From: Candidatus Margulisiibacteriota bacterium
GTDB lineage: Bacteria; Margulisbacteria; Termititenacia; Termititenacales; Termititenacaceae
Direction: 5' to 3'
Length of the DNA stretch: 8,728 bases
NCBI GenBank assembly: GCA_031267055.1
Contig: JAIRZV010000155.1
Location: 1-8,728 of the forward strand
The translations under genes were made by a program, and so were the position numbers. Of the stretch, positions 1 through 7,193 are shown one piece after another (position 1 is the first letter of the stretch; the number at the start of each line of letters is the position of its first letter). Below the pieces are notes generated by a model. It worked only from the letters and a program-made list of their open reading frames with translations. It did no database searches and was not told the DNA's origin.

Positions 1-1382
1 TGCTTGGCGGCCTCGTCGCCGGCCTCCAGCACGATCTCTCCGCCAACTCCGCCTTTGGCGCCCAATCCGGCGGCGCGGGCTTTGTCGCGTTGTTTCTGCA
101 TCTCTGCGTCAAAACCGGCTAGGTCAACAGCCAGTCCCTGCTCCGCGGCCAACATTGCCGTCAGGTCAACTGGAAAACCGTAAGTGTCATAAAGTTTAAA
201 AACCTCCGTGCCGGAAATAATTTTCCGACCGGACTTCTGATTTTGCGCTGTTATCTCCGCAAACAACTCCAGCCCACGGTCGAGAGTTTTATTGAAAGCT
301 TGCTCCTCAGCCTGCAAAATCTTTTCCACATATTCGCGCTTGTCTTTGATTTCCGGAAAAACAGCACCCATAGTTTCCGCCAGCACGCCGACCATGCGGC
401 AAAGGAACGGCTCACGCAAACCCAGCTTGCGGCCGTAACGCGCGGCGCGGCGCAAAACGCGGCGCAAAACATAACCGCGGCCGTCATTGGCCGGCAAAAT
501 ACCATCGGCAATCGCAAAAGACAGCATGCGCAAATGATCGGTGATCACGCGATGCGGCATACCGCTCAAATCCGACTGATACGGCGCGCCAGAAATTTTT
601 TCCGCTTCTTTAATCAACGGAATAAAAATATCCGTGTCATAATTGGAAGAAACATTTTGCAAAACCGCGCAGATGCGCTCAAAACCCATGCCGGTGTCGA
701 CATGTTTTTTCGGCAGGTCTTTCAATTTGCCGTCCGCGCCGCGCTCGTATTGCATGAAAACCAAATTCCACAGCTCGATAAAACGCGCGCAGCCGCTATT
801 CACGCCGCAAACATGGCCGGGTTCGTCTCTTTTGTCGCAGCGGTCCGCACCTAGATCGATGTGTATTTCCGAGCAGGGACCGCAGGGTCCGGTCTCACCC
901 ATTTCCCAAAAATTTTCTTTTTCAAAAGGACTAATATGATCATGATCAATATCCGTTTTTGTCCGCCAAATATCCGCGGCTTCCTTGTCGGCGGTGTGCA
1001 CTGTGGCGTAGAGTTTAGCTTTGGGCAGCTGCCAAACTTCGGTCAACAATTCCCAGGCCCACTGTATTGCCTCCATTTTATAATAATCGCCGAAAGACCA
1101 ATTGCCGAGCATCTCAAAAAAAGTGTGATGATAAGTGTCTTTGCCGACTTCCTCGAGATCGTTGTGCTTGCCGGAAACGCGAATGCATTTCTGGCTGTTG
1201 ACCGCACGCGTGTACGGACGGCTGCCGTTCCCCAAAAAAATATCCTTAAATTGATTCATACCGGCGTTGGTAAAAAGCAAAGTCGCATCGCCTACCGGCA
1301 GCACCGGCGCGCTCGGCACAAAAGTATGCCCTTTGCTCTCGAAGAATTTCAGAAATTGCGCGCGGATATCCTGACTGTGCAT
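1..1382 (-). CDS. alaS: alanyl-tRNA synthetase, N-terminal 460 residues (3' end outside window)
   Basis: Charges tRNA-Ala with alanine in the cytoplasm; class II synthetase. Translating the minus strand from the ATG at 1382-1380 gives an unbroken frame to the left edge, starting MHSQDIRAQFLKFF. Family hallmarks appear in order: LLFTNAGMNQFKDIFLG (about residues 35-51), KHNDLEEVGKDTYHHTFFEM (class II motif region), ETGPCGPCSEIH, a Cys-containing insert before FIELWNLVFMQY, and the motif 3 region NDGRGYVLRRVLRRAARYGR. Full AlaRS proteins are usually near 870 residues, so about half is present; the editing and C-Ala domains lie off the left edge. The start fits the family N-terminus. There is no Shine-Dalgarno, and a TATAAT box lies 6 bp upstream, so the mRNA may be leaderless. 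Divergent from the patatin-like gene. Confidence 0.97.
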   Translation of the reverse strand, partial: MHSQDIRAQFLKFFESKGHTFVPSAPVLPVGDATLLFTNAGMNQFKDIFLGNGSRPYTRAVNSQKCIRVSGKHNDLEEVGKDTYHHTFFEMLGNWSFGDYYKMEAIQWAWELLTEVWQLPKAKLYATVHTADKEAADIWRTKTDIDHDHISPFEKENFWEMGETGPCGPCSEIHIDLGADRCDKRDEPGHVCGVNSGCARFIELWNLVFMQYERGADGKLKDLPKKHVDTGMGFERICAVLQNVSSNYDTDIFIPLIKEAEKISGAPYQSDLSGMPHRVITDHLRMLSFAIADGILPANDGRGYVLRRVLRRAARYGRKLGLREPFLCRMVGVLAETMGAVFPEIKDKREYVEKILQAEEQAFNKTLDRGLELFAEITAQNQKSGRKIISGTEVFKLYDTYGFPVDLTAMLAAEQGLAVDLAGFDAEMQKQRDKARAAGLGAKGGVGGEIVLEAGDEAAK

Positions 1383-1388
1383 AAGACG

Positions 1389-1417
1389 ATTATAAACTTT
1401 AAGGCTAAATTTGTAAA
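1389..1417 (-). promoter_or_regulatory. alaS promoter, predicted leaderless start
   Basis: On the minus strand, TTTACA (1417-1412), a 17-bp spacer and a perfect TATAAT (1394-1389). Only 6 bp separate the -10 box from the alaS ATG, so a start site at the usual 6-8 bp would fall on or next to the A of the ATG. Its -35 overlaps the -35 of the divergent promoter (1411-1416). Confidence 0.7.
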
Positions 1418-1439
1418 AATTTTTGTCATTTTATATAAT
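1411..1439 (+). promoter_or_regulatory. promoter of the patatin-like gene, near-leaderless
   Basis: TTGTAA (1411-1416), a 17-bp spacer and TATAAT (1434-1439). The ATG follows at 1449, leaving 9 bp between the -10 box and the start codon and no room for a Shine-Dalgarno. It is back to back with the alaS promoter and shares its -35 bases, so two polymerases could not bind both -35 elements at once. Confidence 0.65.
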
Positions 1440-1448
1440 ATATTTCTT

Positions 1449-2303
1449 ATGTCCGAATTGGTGCAAGCTAATCTCGTCCTCGAAGGTGGCGCGTTGCGCG
1501 GTATATTCACCGCCGGAGTGCTCGACGCGCTGGACGAAAAAAATTTGATTTTTGAATTTATCATCGGCGTGTCCGCCGGGGCTTGCATGGGTGTGTCCTA
1601 TGTCAGCAGACAGCGCGGCCGCAACCGCGAAATACTCAAACGTTACGGGCGCGATCCGCGCTATTTCAGCCTGCGCAATCTCTTGCGCGAGGGCAATCTT
1701 TTTTCCGCCAAATTTGTTTACGAGGAAATCCCGCAAAAATTGATTCCTTTTGATTTTCCGGCTTTTGAGCAAAGTCCGGTACGTTTTGTCGCGGTAGCTA
1801 CGGACTGCGCGACCGGCCAGGCTGTGTATTTGCAGGACAAAGCCAACATGACACCGGCGATCCGCGCCTCAGCCAGCATGCCTTTTGTCAGCAAGCCGGT
1901 CGAGTTGAACGGGCAGTTGTGTCTCGACGGTGGCATCGCGGATTCTATACCGATCGAGTATTCGCTGCGGCATGGCCACGCCAAAAGCGTCGTCGTCCGT
2001 ACCCGTCCTCAAGGCTACTTAAAAAAAGAAAATCCACGGCTCCTGCGCTTGCTCAAAGCCGTACTGCCCAACAATCCACAGCTGGCCGAAGCGTTGAGCC
2101 AGCGTTCCGCCGTGTACAACCGCGAGCTGGCCAGAGTTGACCAATTGGCAGTCGAGGGCAAATGTTTGGTCGTGTATCCGCCGGAAAATCTCAAAGTCGG
2201 ACGGCTCGAGCGCAATTGGGAAAAGCTGGACAATCTCTATCAGGCCGGTTATCAGGCCGGTCTGGAACTGGCGCAAAAACTGCCAGCGTTCCTAGCGCAG
2301 TAA
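1449..2303 (+). CDS. patatin-like phospholipase family protein (RssA/YjjU-like)
   Basis: Predicted serine lipid acyl hydrolase of 284 residues. The catalytic Ser-Asp dyad of patatins is visible: oxyanion-hole glycines in LEGGALRG (residues 11-18), the nucleophile elbow GVSAG with Ser42, and Asp160 in the DGG motif (LCLDGGIADSIP). There is no signal peptide or membrane segment, so it is probably cytosolic or membrane-peripheral. The substrate cannot be read from the sequence. The frame stays open upstream to 861, but that part is antisense to alaS; the start MSELVQANLVLEGG was chosen because the family begins just before the Gly-rich motif and the promoter's -10 box ends 9 bp upstream. The tail overlaps the convergent phosphatase gene by 12 bp. 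Confidence 0.9.
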   Translation: MSELVQANLVLEGGALRGIFTAGVLDALDEKNLIFEFIIGVSAGACMGVSYVSRQRGRNREILKRYGRDPRYFSLRNLLREGNLFSAKFVYEEIPQKLIPFDFPAFEQSPVRFVAVATDCATGQAVYLQDKANMTPAIRASASMPFVSKPVELNGQLCLDGGIADSIPIEYSLRHGHAKSVVVRTRPQGYLKKENPRLLRLLKAVLPNNPQLAEALSQRSAVYNRELARVDQLAVEGKCLVVYPPENLKVGRLERNWEKLDNLYQAGYQAGLELAQKLPAFLAQ

Positions 2304-3065
2304 TTCCAAAATCTCCGCGTGCAAAATTCCATTAGTTGACACTGCCGTGCCGGCCAATAAATTATTTTCCTCGCCGGAAAATGCAGTGACTTTGCCACCT
2401 GCTTCTTCCACAATAATTTTTGGCCCGGCCAGATCCCAGGCTTTCAAGGCCGGATCAAAAGCCATTTCACCGCTGCCCTGCGCCACTAGCATGTGCTGGT
2501 AAAAATCGCCGTAGCCGCGCTGACGTTCGGTCTTTTGAATGATATTCAGGATTTTAGCGGCGGATTTTGCGCTGACCTCCACGCCGGACAGACTGCCGTG
2601 AAAAGCCTGCGCTTTTTTAAGCTCAGAAATTTGGGAAACCTGCAATTGTTTTTCCTGTCCGGTATTGTGGTCGCGCAGAAAAGCGCCCTGTCCCAGCGCC
2701 GCCTGCCAGCGTAAACCCAAAGCCGGCGCGGAAACCAAACCGGCGAGAAGTTTTCCGTTTTCTGCCAAGGCCAGCAAGGTCGCAAAAAAAGGAATGCCCC
2801 GCACAAAACTGCGCGTCCCGTCCAGTGGATCGATGAAAAGGCGCAACTCCGCTTCTTCCTGGCCAAACTCCTCGCCGTAAAACCCCAGAGCCGGCTCGCG
2901 TTTTTTGGCCGCCGCGCGGATATATTCCTCGATCGCCTTGTCCGCCGCGGTCACCGGGCTATTATCTTTTTTGTATTCGACCTGCAGATCAACTTGTCCG
3001 AAATAACGCAGGGCGATTTTGTCCGTCTCGTCCGCTAGATCCTGCAATAATTTCAGCCAGTTCAT
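2292..3065 (-). CDS. inositol monophosphatase-family phosphatase, probably histidinol-phosphatase (HisN) type
   Basis: Metal-dependent (Mg2+) phosphomonoesterase of 257 residues, the usual length of the family. Visible metal and catalytic motifs: D42 in TAADKA, GEE at 64-66, the signature IDPLDGTRSFVRGIPFF at 78-94 (D79, D82, T84), and AWDLAGPKIIVEEAGG from 209 with D211. The phrases DGTRSFVRGIP and YGDFYQHMLVAQGSGEM resemble HisN-type histidinol-phosphate phosphatases more than true inositol monophosphatases, but no his gene is nearby, so the substrate is inferred. Inositol-1-phosphate or a sulfur-nucleotide (CysQ-like) substrate is the alternative. It follows ruvB by 24 bp on the same strand, with GAGAG about 10 bp before its ATG, so it is probably co-transcribed with ruvB. 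Its 3' end overlaps the patatin-like gene. Confidence 0.9.
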   Translation of the reverse strand: MNWLKLLQDLADETDKIALRYFGQVDLQVEYKKDNSPVTAADKAIEEYIRAAAKKREPALGFYGEEFGQEEAELRLFIDPLDGTRSFVRGIPFFATLLALAENGKLLAGLVSAPALGLRWQAALGQGAFLRDHNTGQEKQLQVSQISELKKAQAFHGSLSGVEVSAKSAAKILNIIQKTERQRGYGDFYQHMLVAQGSGEMAFDPALKAWDLAGPKIIVEEAGGKVTAFSGEENNLLAGTAVSTNGILHAEILELLR

Positions 3066-3089
3066 AAATTTTCACTCTCGCAAATGTTC

Positions 3090-4163
3090 TCAAACATTTA
3101 TACCCTGAAATAAGCTTCCCGGTGCACCAAAGCCACTGGGCGGTGTTTTGCCCAAATGCGCATAAGCGGCGGATGTGCAAATTCTACCACGCGGTGTCCT
3201 ATCGATAAACCCCAGTTGTAGCAAATACGGCTCGTAAACGTCTTCCAGCGTCAACGCGTCTTCATTGGTCATGGCCGCCAGCGTATCCAGACCCACCGGT
3301 CCGCCGTTGAATTTTTCGATAATCGCGGTCAGGATTTTGCGGTCAACAGGGTCGAGACCGAGCCGGTCTATCGCCAGAGCCTGCAAAGCCTCATCCACCA
3401 CCGCCGGTGTGATCACGCCCTGATTTTTGACCTGCGCCCAATCGCGGATCCGCCGGATGAGGCGGTTGGCAATGCGCGGCGTGGCGCGGCTGCGGCGGGC
3501 TATAGCCAGAGCGCTGTCCGTATCTACCGCCATGCCCAGCAGTCGCGCGGAACGTTGAATAATCCGGCTCAACTCCGCATCGGTGTAAAATTCCAGTTTA
3601 TTGAGAATACCAAAACGGTCGCGCAGTGGCGCGGAAAGCAGGCCGACTCTTGTCGTCGCGCCGATCAAGGTAAATTTCGGCAAAGTCAGACGCAGCGAGC
3701 GCGCCGAAGGGCCTTTGCCGATCATGATGTCCAGCTCAAAATCCTCCATAGCCGCGTAAAGCACTTCCTCGACCGCATGATTGAGGCGGTGAATTTCGTC
3801 GATAAAAAAAACATCGCCTTCCTGCAAATTGGTGAGCAGCGCAGCCAGATCGCCAGGCCGCTCAACCGCCGGACCGGAAGTAACTTTGATCGCCACGCCC
3901 ATTTCATTGGCGATGACATTGGCCAGCGTCGTTTTGCCCAAACCCGGCGGCCCGTAAAAGATCAAATGTTCCAGCGGTTCATCGCGCGCGGAAGCGGCTT
4001 TGATATAAACGCGCAGATTATTTTTCAGGGTTTCCTGGCCGATATATTCGTCCAGCGTGCGCGGACGGATCGACTCGGACAGGGTGTCCTCGGTTTGAGT
4101 CTCTCGGCCAATAAGACGAACGGGATCAGCTTGGCTGGTTTTTTCTAGTTTTTTTTCTGGCAT
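3090..4163 (-). CDS. ruvB: Holliday junction branch migration ATPase RuvB
   Basis: AAA+ motor that drives Holliday-junction branch migration with RuvA and hands junctions to RuvC during recombination repair. Motifs from the chosen start (357 residues): the RuvB N-terminal signature ESIRPRTLDEYIGQE (about 30-44), Walker A GPPGLGKT (71-78), Walker B DEIH (122-125), sensor 1 GATTR (168-172), the arginine-finger region APLRDRFG, and the C-terminal winged helix (DALTLEDVYEPYLLQLGFI). An in-frame ATG nine bases upstream (4172) directly abuts AAGAGG and has no spacer. The ATG at 4163 lies 9 bases after AAGAGG and gives the normal MPEKK-type start, so it was preferred. A minus-strand TATAAT at 4195-4190 is a candidate -10, with a poor -35. 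No ruvA or ruvC is in view. Confidence 0.97.
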   Translation of the reverse strand: MPEKKLEKTSQADPVRLIGRETQTEDTLSESIRPRTLDEYIGQETLKNNLRVYIKAASARDEPLEHLIFYGPPGLGKTTLANVIANEMGVAIKVTSGPAVERPGDLAALLTNLQEGDVFFIDEIHRLNHAVEEVLYAAMEDFELDIMIGKGPSARSLRLTLPKFTLIGATTRVGLLSAPLRDRFGILNKLEFYTDAELSRIIQRSARLLGMAVDTDSALAIARRSRATPRIANRLIRRIRDWAQVKNQGVITPAVVDEALQALAIDRLGLDPVDRKILTAIIEKFNGGPVGLDTLAAMTNEDALTLEDVYEPYLLQLGFIDRTPRGRICTSAAYAHLGKTPPSGFGAPGSLFQGINV

Positions 4164-4189
4164 TAAAAACATCCTCTTAGTTTTAAGAA

Positions 4190-4195
4190 ATTATA
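4190..4195 (-). promoter_or_regulatory. candidate -10 box for ruvB
   Basis: A perfect TATAAT on the minus strand, about 27 bp from the chosen ruvB ATG, which leaves room for the AAGAGG Shine-Dalgarno in the leader. The sequence 17 bp upstream (GCCTTT) is a poor -35, so this rests on the -10 alone. Confidence 0.35.
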
Positions 4196-4277
4196 TAACA
4201 AAACTTCTCAATAAAGGCCAAGTATATTTTTGTTAAATCTGGGTAACATATCATAAAGTAATTTGCTAGAGGAAAAT

Positions 4278-4412
4278 ATGAGCATAAATTTAAATTCTTT
4301 ATTTCACAAATACGATGAACCAGACCGGTTTAATGCAAAAAACAACAAATTAAGCCGACGTGAGTTTGCCAAAGGTAGCGTTCGTGAATGGGTGGCACAT
4401 ATCCAAGATTAA
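4278..4412 (+). CDS. hypothetical 44-residue protein
   Basis: A short ORF starting MSINLNSLFHKYDEP and ending REWVAHIQD before TAA. AGAGG at 4268-4272 lies 5 bp before the ATG, a strong and correctly spaced Shine-Dalgarno. A weak promoter, TTGTTA (4230-4235) and CATAAA (4252-4257) with a 16-bp spacer, lies upstream. The peptide is charged and hydrophilic with no membrane segment. The middle (KLSRREFAKGSVREWV) could form an amphipathic or DNA-contacting helix, but I do not recognise a family. It is divergent from ruvB and lies just before the mobile region, so it may be a native small gene or the stump of a longer gene truncated by insertion. Existence is supported mainly by the ribosome site. 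Confidence 0.45.
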   Translation: MSINLNSLFHKYDEPDRFNAKNNKLSRREFAKGSVREWVAHIQD

Positions 4413-4578
4413 CTTTGCTTAGTATAATCTTTTTAAAATAAAAGTCAACCAGAATCTTTGTTTTGTATAAAATCAGTTAAAAAAGTTCCAATGAGAGATA
4501 CAATATCCATGCGGAAACGCCAGTATTTGCGCGGGTTTCAGCATATTCCTTGTATCTTTTTGGCCGTTTTCTTGTTCT
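4413..4578. other. AT-rich junction between the chromosomal and mobile parts
   Basis: About 165 bases with no supportable gene. It holds an isolated TATAAT (4423-4428) without a -35 partner and several A/T runs. The left end of the insertion sequence, and possibly the attachment site of the larger element, should lie here, but I could not identify a convincing terminal inverted repeat or target duplication. No Rho-independent terminator hairpin was seen. Confidence 0.4.
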
Positions 4579-5851
4579 CTATTGCTGCCAGATTTTTTGC
4601 CACGCTTTTTTGCCGCTATATTTTAAACAACGGAGCGCCAGCAAGTTGTTCGCGCCGCGCAGGCTCCAGATCATGCGCTGGTTTTTCATGCGGTCCGTAA
4701 CTAGCAGGCCTACATTCCGCTCCATGGCGCCGGAGCCGCGGACGAACATCGACCTTTCGGCGCGCGTTAATTTTGGATCGGCCAGCTGCGGCAACGGGTA
4801 AAGTCCGTCCTTGTTGCGGTCCACATATTGCGCCAGCTTTTGTATGTCCGTGCTTTTGGCAATCGTGCATAATTGCCAGAGATTTTTGCTCAAAAGTTGC
4901 GGTTTGCCGTGCATGGTGTGGTCTATCAGGCGCTGCTCCAGCCGGTCCGGCAGTTTAAGCATCTTAATTTTGTCTATCACGTGCCACGGGTCTGTTTGCC
5001 AGAGCGCGGACGAATAATGCTCCTCGCGGATATTGCGTATCCAGTTCGCGCCGTCGGAGCGGATAACCACAGTATTGGCCTGCTGGTGCTGGTAGTATTT
5101 GGATGTGGTCCAGAATAAGCGCCGGCCAAAGTCGCTCGGATGCTCTATCCTAGCCACAAGCCGCTTGTTGTGCAGAGCATATTTTTTGCCGCGGCGTTTT
5201 TTGGCCGTGTAAACCATGGCTATTCTGGGCATGTGTTTTTCGCTTTTTGTAGAATCGCGCGCATGGATCATAGTCTCGTCTATCTCTATGGCCACTGTGT
5301 CCGGCTTTTCTACCGGCTCCGGCTTGATTTCGCCGCCGGAAAACAGGTTGTCTATCTCGGCGTCCTCCCGCTCGGCCACGGCCTGCCCGAGTTTCTGCAC
5401 GTCTTGCCAGATCGTTGTTTTGCCGCGCAACACGCCGGTCAGCGCGGTTAATTTCTGGGCGGCATAGCCGTAGGATTTTTCCACGGCCAGCTCTATGCCG
5501 GCGCGTGTCAGACCGTCCGTGGATGCCTGCCGCGGCGACAGGCCGAGCGCGGCCAGTAGCGGGGATATACTCCGGCGCTTTTTGGGATCGTGAAATTTTT
5601 GCCGCTCGAAATGGATCACACCGAAGCGTGTCTCAAGATAGCGCCGCGCCGTGTCCTTTAGCCGCAGTCCGGCCGGACGAAGCGTCTTGCTTTTCTCACA
5701 GATAAATTTCAGCAATAGGTCACGGCCCGTGGCCTGCATTTTCTCAAACGCAATATTTTCGGCCTCGTGTATTGAGGCCGTTTCGGGTATTTCTATTTCA
5801 AAGGTCATTGTGTATCTCACAAACTGAAGCACCTGCCTTATTTGATACCCG
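4532..5851 (-). mobile_element. ISLre2/UPF0236-type insertion sequence, ends approximate
   Basis: Defined by the single transposase gene it carries. The boundaries are tentative: CGGGTTTCA at 4532-4540 and its imperfect inverse TGATACCCG at 5843-5851 match at 8 of 9 bases and flank the gene, but this is too short to prove the termini, and no direct target repeat was found. True ends could lie some tens of bases outside. Confidence 0.35.
4579..5808 (-). CDS. UPF0236/ISLre2-family transposase
   Basis: DDE-type transposase of 409 residues that would cut and rejoin its own IS ends. Family layout is clear: the N-terminal segment FGVIHFERQKFHD followed by LLAALGLSPRQ; a helical region with AVEKSYGYAAQKLTALTGV and TTIWQDVQKLG; a catalytic core with VAIEIDETMIHA (candidate Asp177), VIRSDGANWIRNI (Asp252) and a candidate Glu363 in SGAMERNVGLLVTDRM; then IWSLRGANNLLALR near the C-terminus. 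Residue numbers are from the ATG at 5808. An in-frame GTG at 5832 adds eight residues; the ATG was preferred because it gives the start MTFEIEIPE, though its ribosome site (GTGAG) is weak. No frameshift or stop is seen, so it may be active. The assignment of catalytic residues is by pattern only. Confidence 0.85.
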   Translation of the reverse strand: MTFEIEIPETASIHEAENIAFEKMQATGRDLLLKFICEKSKTLRPAGLRLKDTARRYLETRFGVIHFERQKFHDPKKRRSISPLLAALGLSPRQASTDGLTRAGIELAVEKSYGYAAQKLTALTGVLRGKTTIWQDVQKLGQAVAEREDAEIDNLFSGGEIKPEPVEKPDTVAIEIDETMIHARDSTKSEKHMPRIAMVYTAKKRRGKKYALHNKRLVARIEHPSDFGRRLFWTTSKYYQHQQANTVVIRSDGANWIRNIREEHYSSALWQTDPWHVIDKIKMLKLPDRLEQRLIDHTMHGKPQLLSKNLWQLCTIAKSTDIQKLAQYVDRNKDGLYPLPQLADPKLTRAERSMFVRGSGAMERNVGLLVTDRMKNQRMIWSLRGANNLLALRCLKYSGKKAWQKIWQQ

Positions 5852-5897
5852 TATTCTAAAGCAGGCCTGGCATATTTATTACCTAAAAGTTATTCTA

Positions 5898-6896
5898 TTA
5901 CCGGCTCAATTGGTCTTTTTGGCAGTTAATGAGCGCATGGAGTTTATTAATTTTTGGAGCGATTTTTTCCGCCTCTTTCTGAAGCAAAAATATGTCTGGG
6001 TGCCTGTAATGCCGCGTCATTTTCGATGTATGCCCCATTAATTTACGCACATCGGCCTCATCCAAATACAGCAACGCAAGGGTGTTAAAAGTGTGCCGTA
6101 GCCAGTACGGGGTTATTTCTGGCCGGTTAAGGCCTACACGTCTTACGCCGATCCGGAAGTGCAAACTAAGGGTGCTGTCACTCGGAGGATACCCGAAGCG
6201 GCTAACGAAAATAAAATCCTCTGGCACCGTCTTTTTTGTAACGGAGCGCAAGTGTTCAATTTCGCCAGCCGTGAATTCCGAGACTATCGCCGGTTTAATC
6301 GAGCCAGTTTTTGTACCCTTGATTTTGTCCCGTGTTTCGGATTCGATGGCCTTAGTGATTGGGAAAAATCTGGTGTCTGGGTGCCAGTCACCCCATTGCA
6401 AAGCCCGCAACTCACCAGGGCGTAGGCTGGTATCCCTCAAAACTAAAAACGCCGTGGCGTATGTTTGAGAGTGCCAGATTTTTATTAATTCGTCGTGATT
6501 TGGCCGGAATAACCTTGCCAATTCCTCTAACGATAGCGCGCCACGCTTATTCGTAACGGCATTGGAAAATCTCACTATATTTCTTATCGGATTTTCTTTT
6601 AGTACATCTTCCTCAATTAGATGTGTATAAATGTCCGATAGGCAGGATAATATTCTGTTTTTTAGCGACCCTGATACACGCAATTTGTATAATTGTTCAT
6701 TTACATTTTTAATCGATATATGTGATGGTGGAATGTTTCCCCAGAATGGGATTATGTAATTTTTCACCAATCCATACTTGATTTGTATTGATTTATTAAT
6801 AATATCCGATCCTCTATGTTTTCGTTTCTGATGCCAGTAACCATCGATTAGAAATAGATTTTCCGCATAATATTTTAAAGGCCGCTTAAATAACAT
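5898..6896 (-). CDS. tyrosine recombinase / phage-type integrase
   Basis: Site-specific recombinase of 332 residues, expected to integrate and excise the element. The N-terminal half (to about 115) is an arm/core-binding SAM-like domain, with GLVKNYIIPFWGNIPPSHI at about 42-60. The catalytic domain carries Arg159 (DTSLRPGELRALQW), Lys196 in the beta-hairpin KGTKTGS, box II PYWLRHTF with Arg267 and His268, His289 (LMGHTSK) and the nucleophile Tyr297 (MTRHYRHPD). The first His of the H-x-x-R box is Tyr264, a substitution seen in other members of the family. It starts 2 bp after the stop of the 87-residue gene, with GAGG inside the end of that gene as ribosome site, so translation is probably coupled. 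The 5' half is visibly more AT-rich than the chromosomal genes, consistent with transfer. Confidence 0.93.
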   Translation of the reverse strand: MLFKRPLKYYAENLFLIDGYWHQKRKHRGSDIINKSIQIKYGLVKNYIIPFWGNIPPSHISIKNVNEQLYKLRVSGSLKNRILSCLSDIYTHLIEEDVLKENPIRNIVRFSNAVTNKRGALSLEELARLFRPNHDELIKIWHSQTYATAFLVLRDTSLRPGELRALQWGDWHPDTRFFPITKAIESETRDKIKGTKTGSIKPAIVSEFTAGEIEHLRSVTKKTVPEDFIFVSRFGYPPSDSTLSLHFRIGVRRVGLNRPEITPYWLRHTFNTLALLYLDEADVRKLMGHTSKMTRHYRHPDIFLLQKEAEKIAPKINKLHALINCQKDQLSR

Positions 6897-6898
6897 AA

Positions 6899-7162
6899 CT
6901 ACCTAACCTCTTGCGTGATGTATTCAGAGATAAAGTCACGCAGCGTGATCCTCGGCATATTTTCGCCATATTTGCGATAAAAATCTCCGAAACCATGTAG
7001 TAATTTACTGCCGCTGCCAAGCCGTATCTCATTGCTCCCTTCGGGTTCGTAAAAGGTTTCCAGGTCCCCGTCCGTGTTGACCACTAGCCAGCCCATAATA
7101 TTCCGATCACGGGAATACGAGCGCCAGTACTCCCTGACTGTTTTTTTGTTTTCAGTGTTCAT
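6899..7162 (-). CDS. hypothetical 87-residue protein translationally coupled to the integrase
   Basis: Soluble, charged, with no signal peptide or membrane segment. It begins MNTENKKTVREYWRSYSRD; the middle GWLVVNTDGDLETFYEP looks like two beta-strands with a turn, and the end (ITLRDFISEYITQEVR) is probably helical. The start is fixed by GGAGG 7 bp before the ATG at 7162. It lies 31 bp after the 133-residue gene and 2 bp before the integrase ATG. I do not recognise a family. Small genes next to an integrase are often recombination directionality factors, but here there is no clear winged helix or basic MerR-like motif, so that role is only a possibility. Confidence 0.75.
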   Translation of the reverse strand: MNTENKKTVREYWRSYSRDRNIMGWLVVNTDGDLETFYEPEGSNEIRLGSGSKLLHGFGDFYRKYGENMPRITLRDFISEYITQEVR

Positions 7163-7193
7163 AATACGCCTCCGTTTTTTTATTAGTTATTTT

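Noticed and set aside
243..854. 203-codon plus-strand open frame
   Set aside because: It is fully antisense to alaS, whose protein sequence is unmistakable; the codons mirror conserved AlaRS motifs.
861..1448. 196-residue N-terminal extension of the patatin-like protein
   Set aside because: It is antisense to the alaS 5' end and crosses both promoters; family alignment and the promoter place the start at 1449.
3555..4148. 197-codon plus-strand open frame
   Set aside because: Antisense to the conserved ATPase core of ruvB; no recognisable domain.
4494..4503. AGAGATACAA, identical to 8592-8601, considered as attachment-site or operator repeat
   Set aside because: Ten-base matches are expected many times by chance in a window of this size, the repeats do not bracket the element, and no wider similarity surrounds them.
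4458..4700. 80-codon plus-strand ORF with a hydrophobic stretch
   Set aside because: No ribosome site, and its second half is antisense to the 3' end of the transposase gene; the hydrophobicity mirrors the codons on the other strand.
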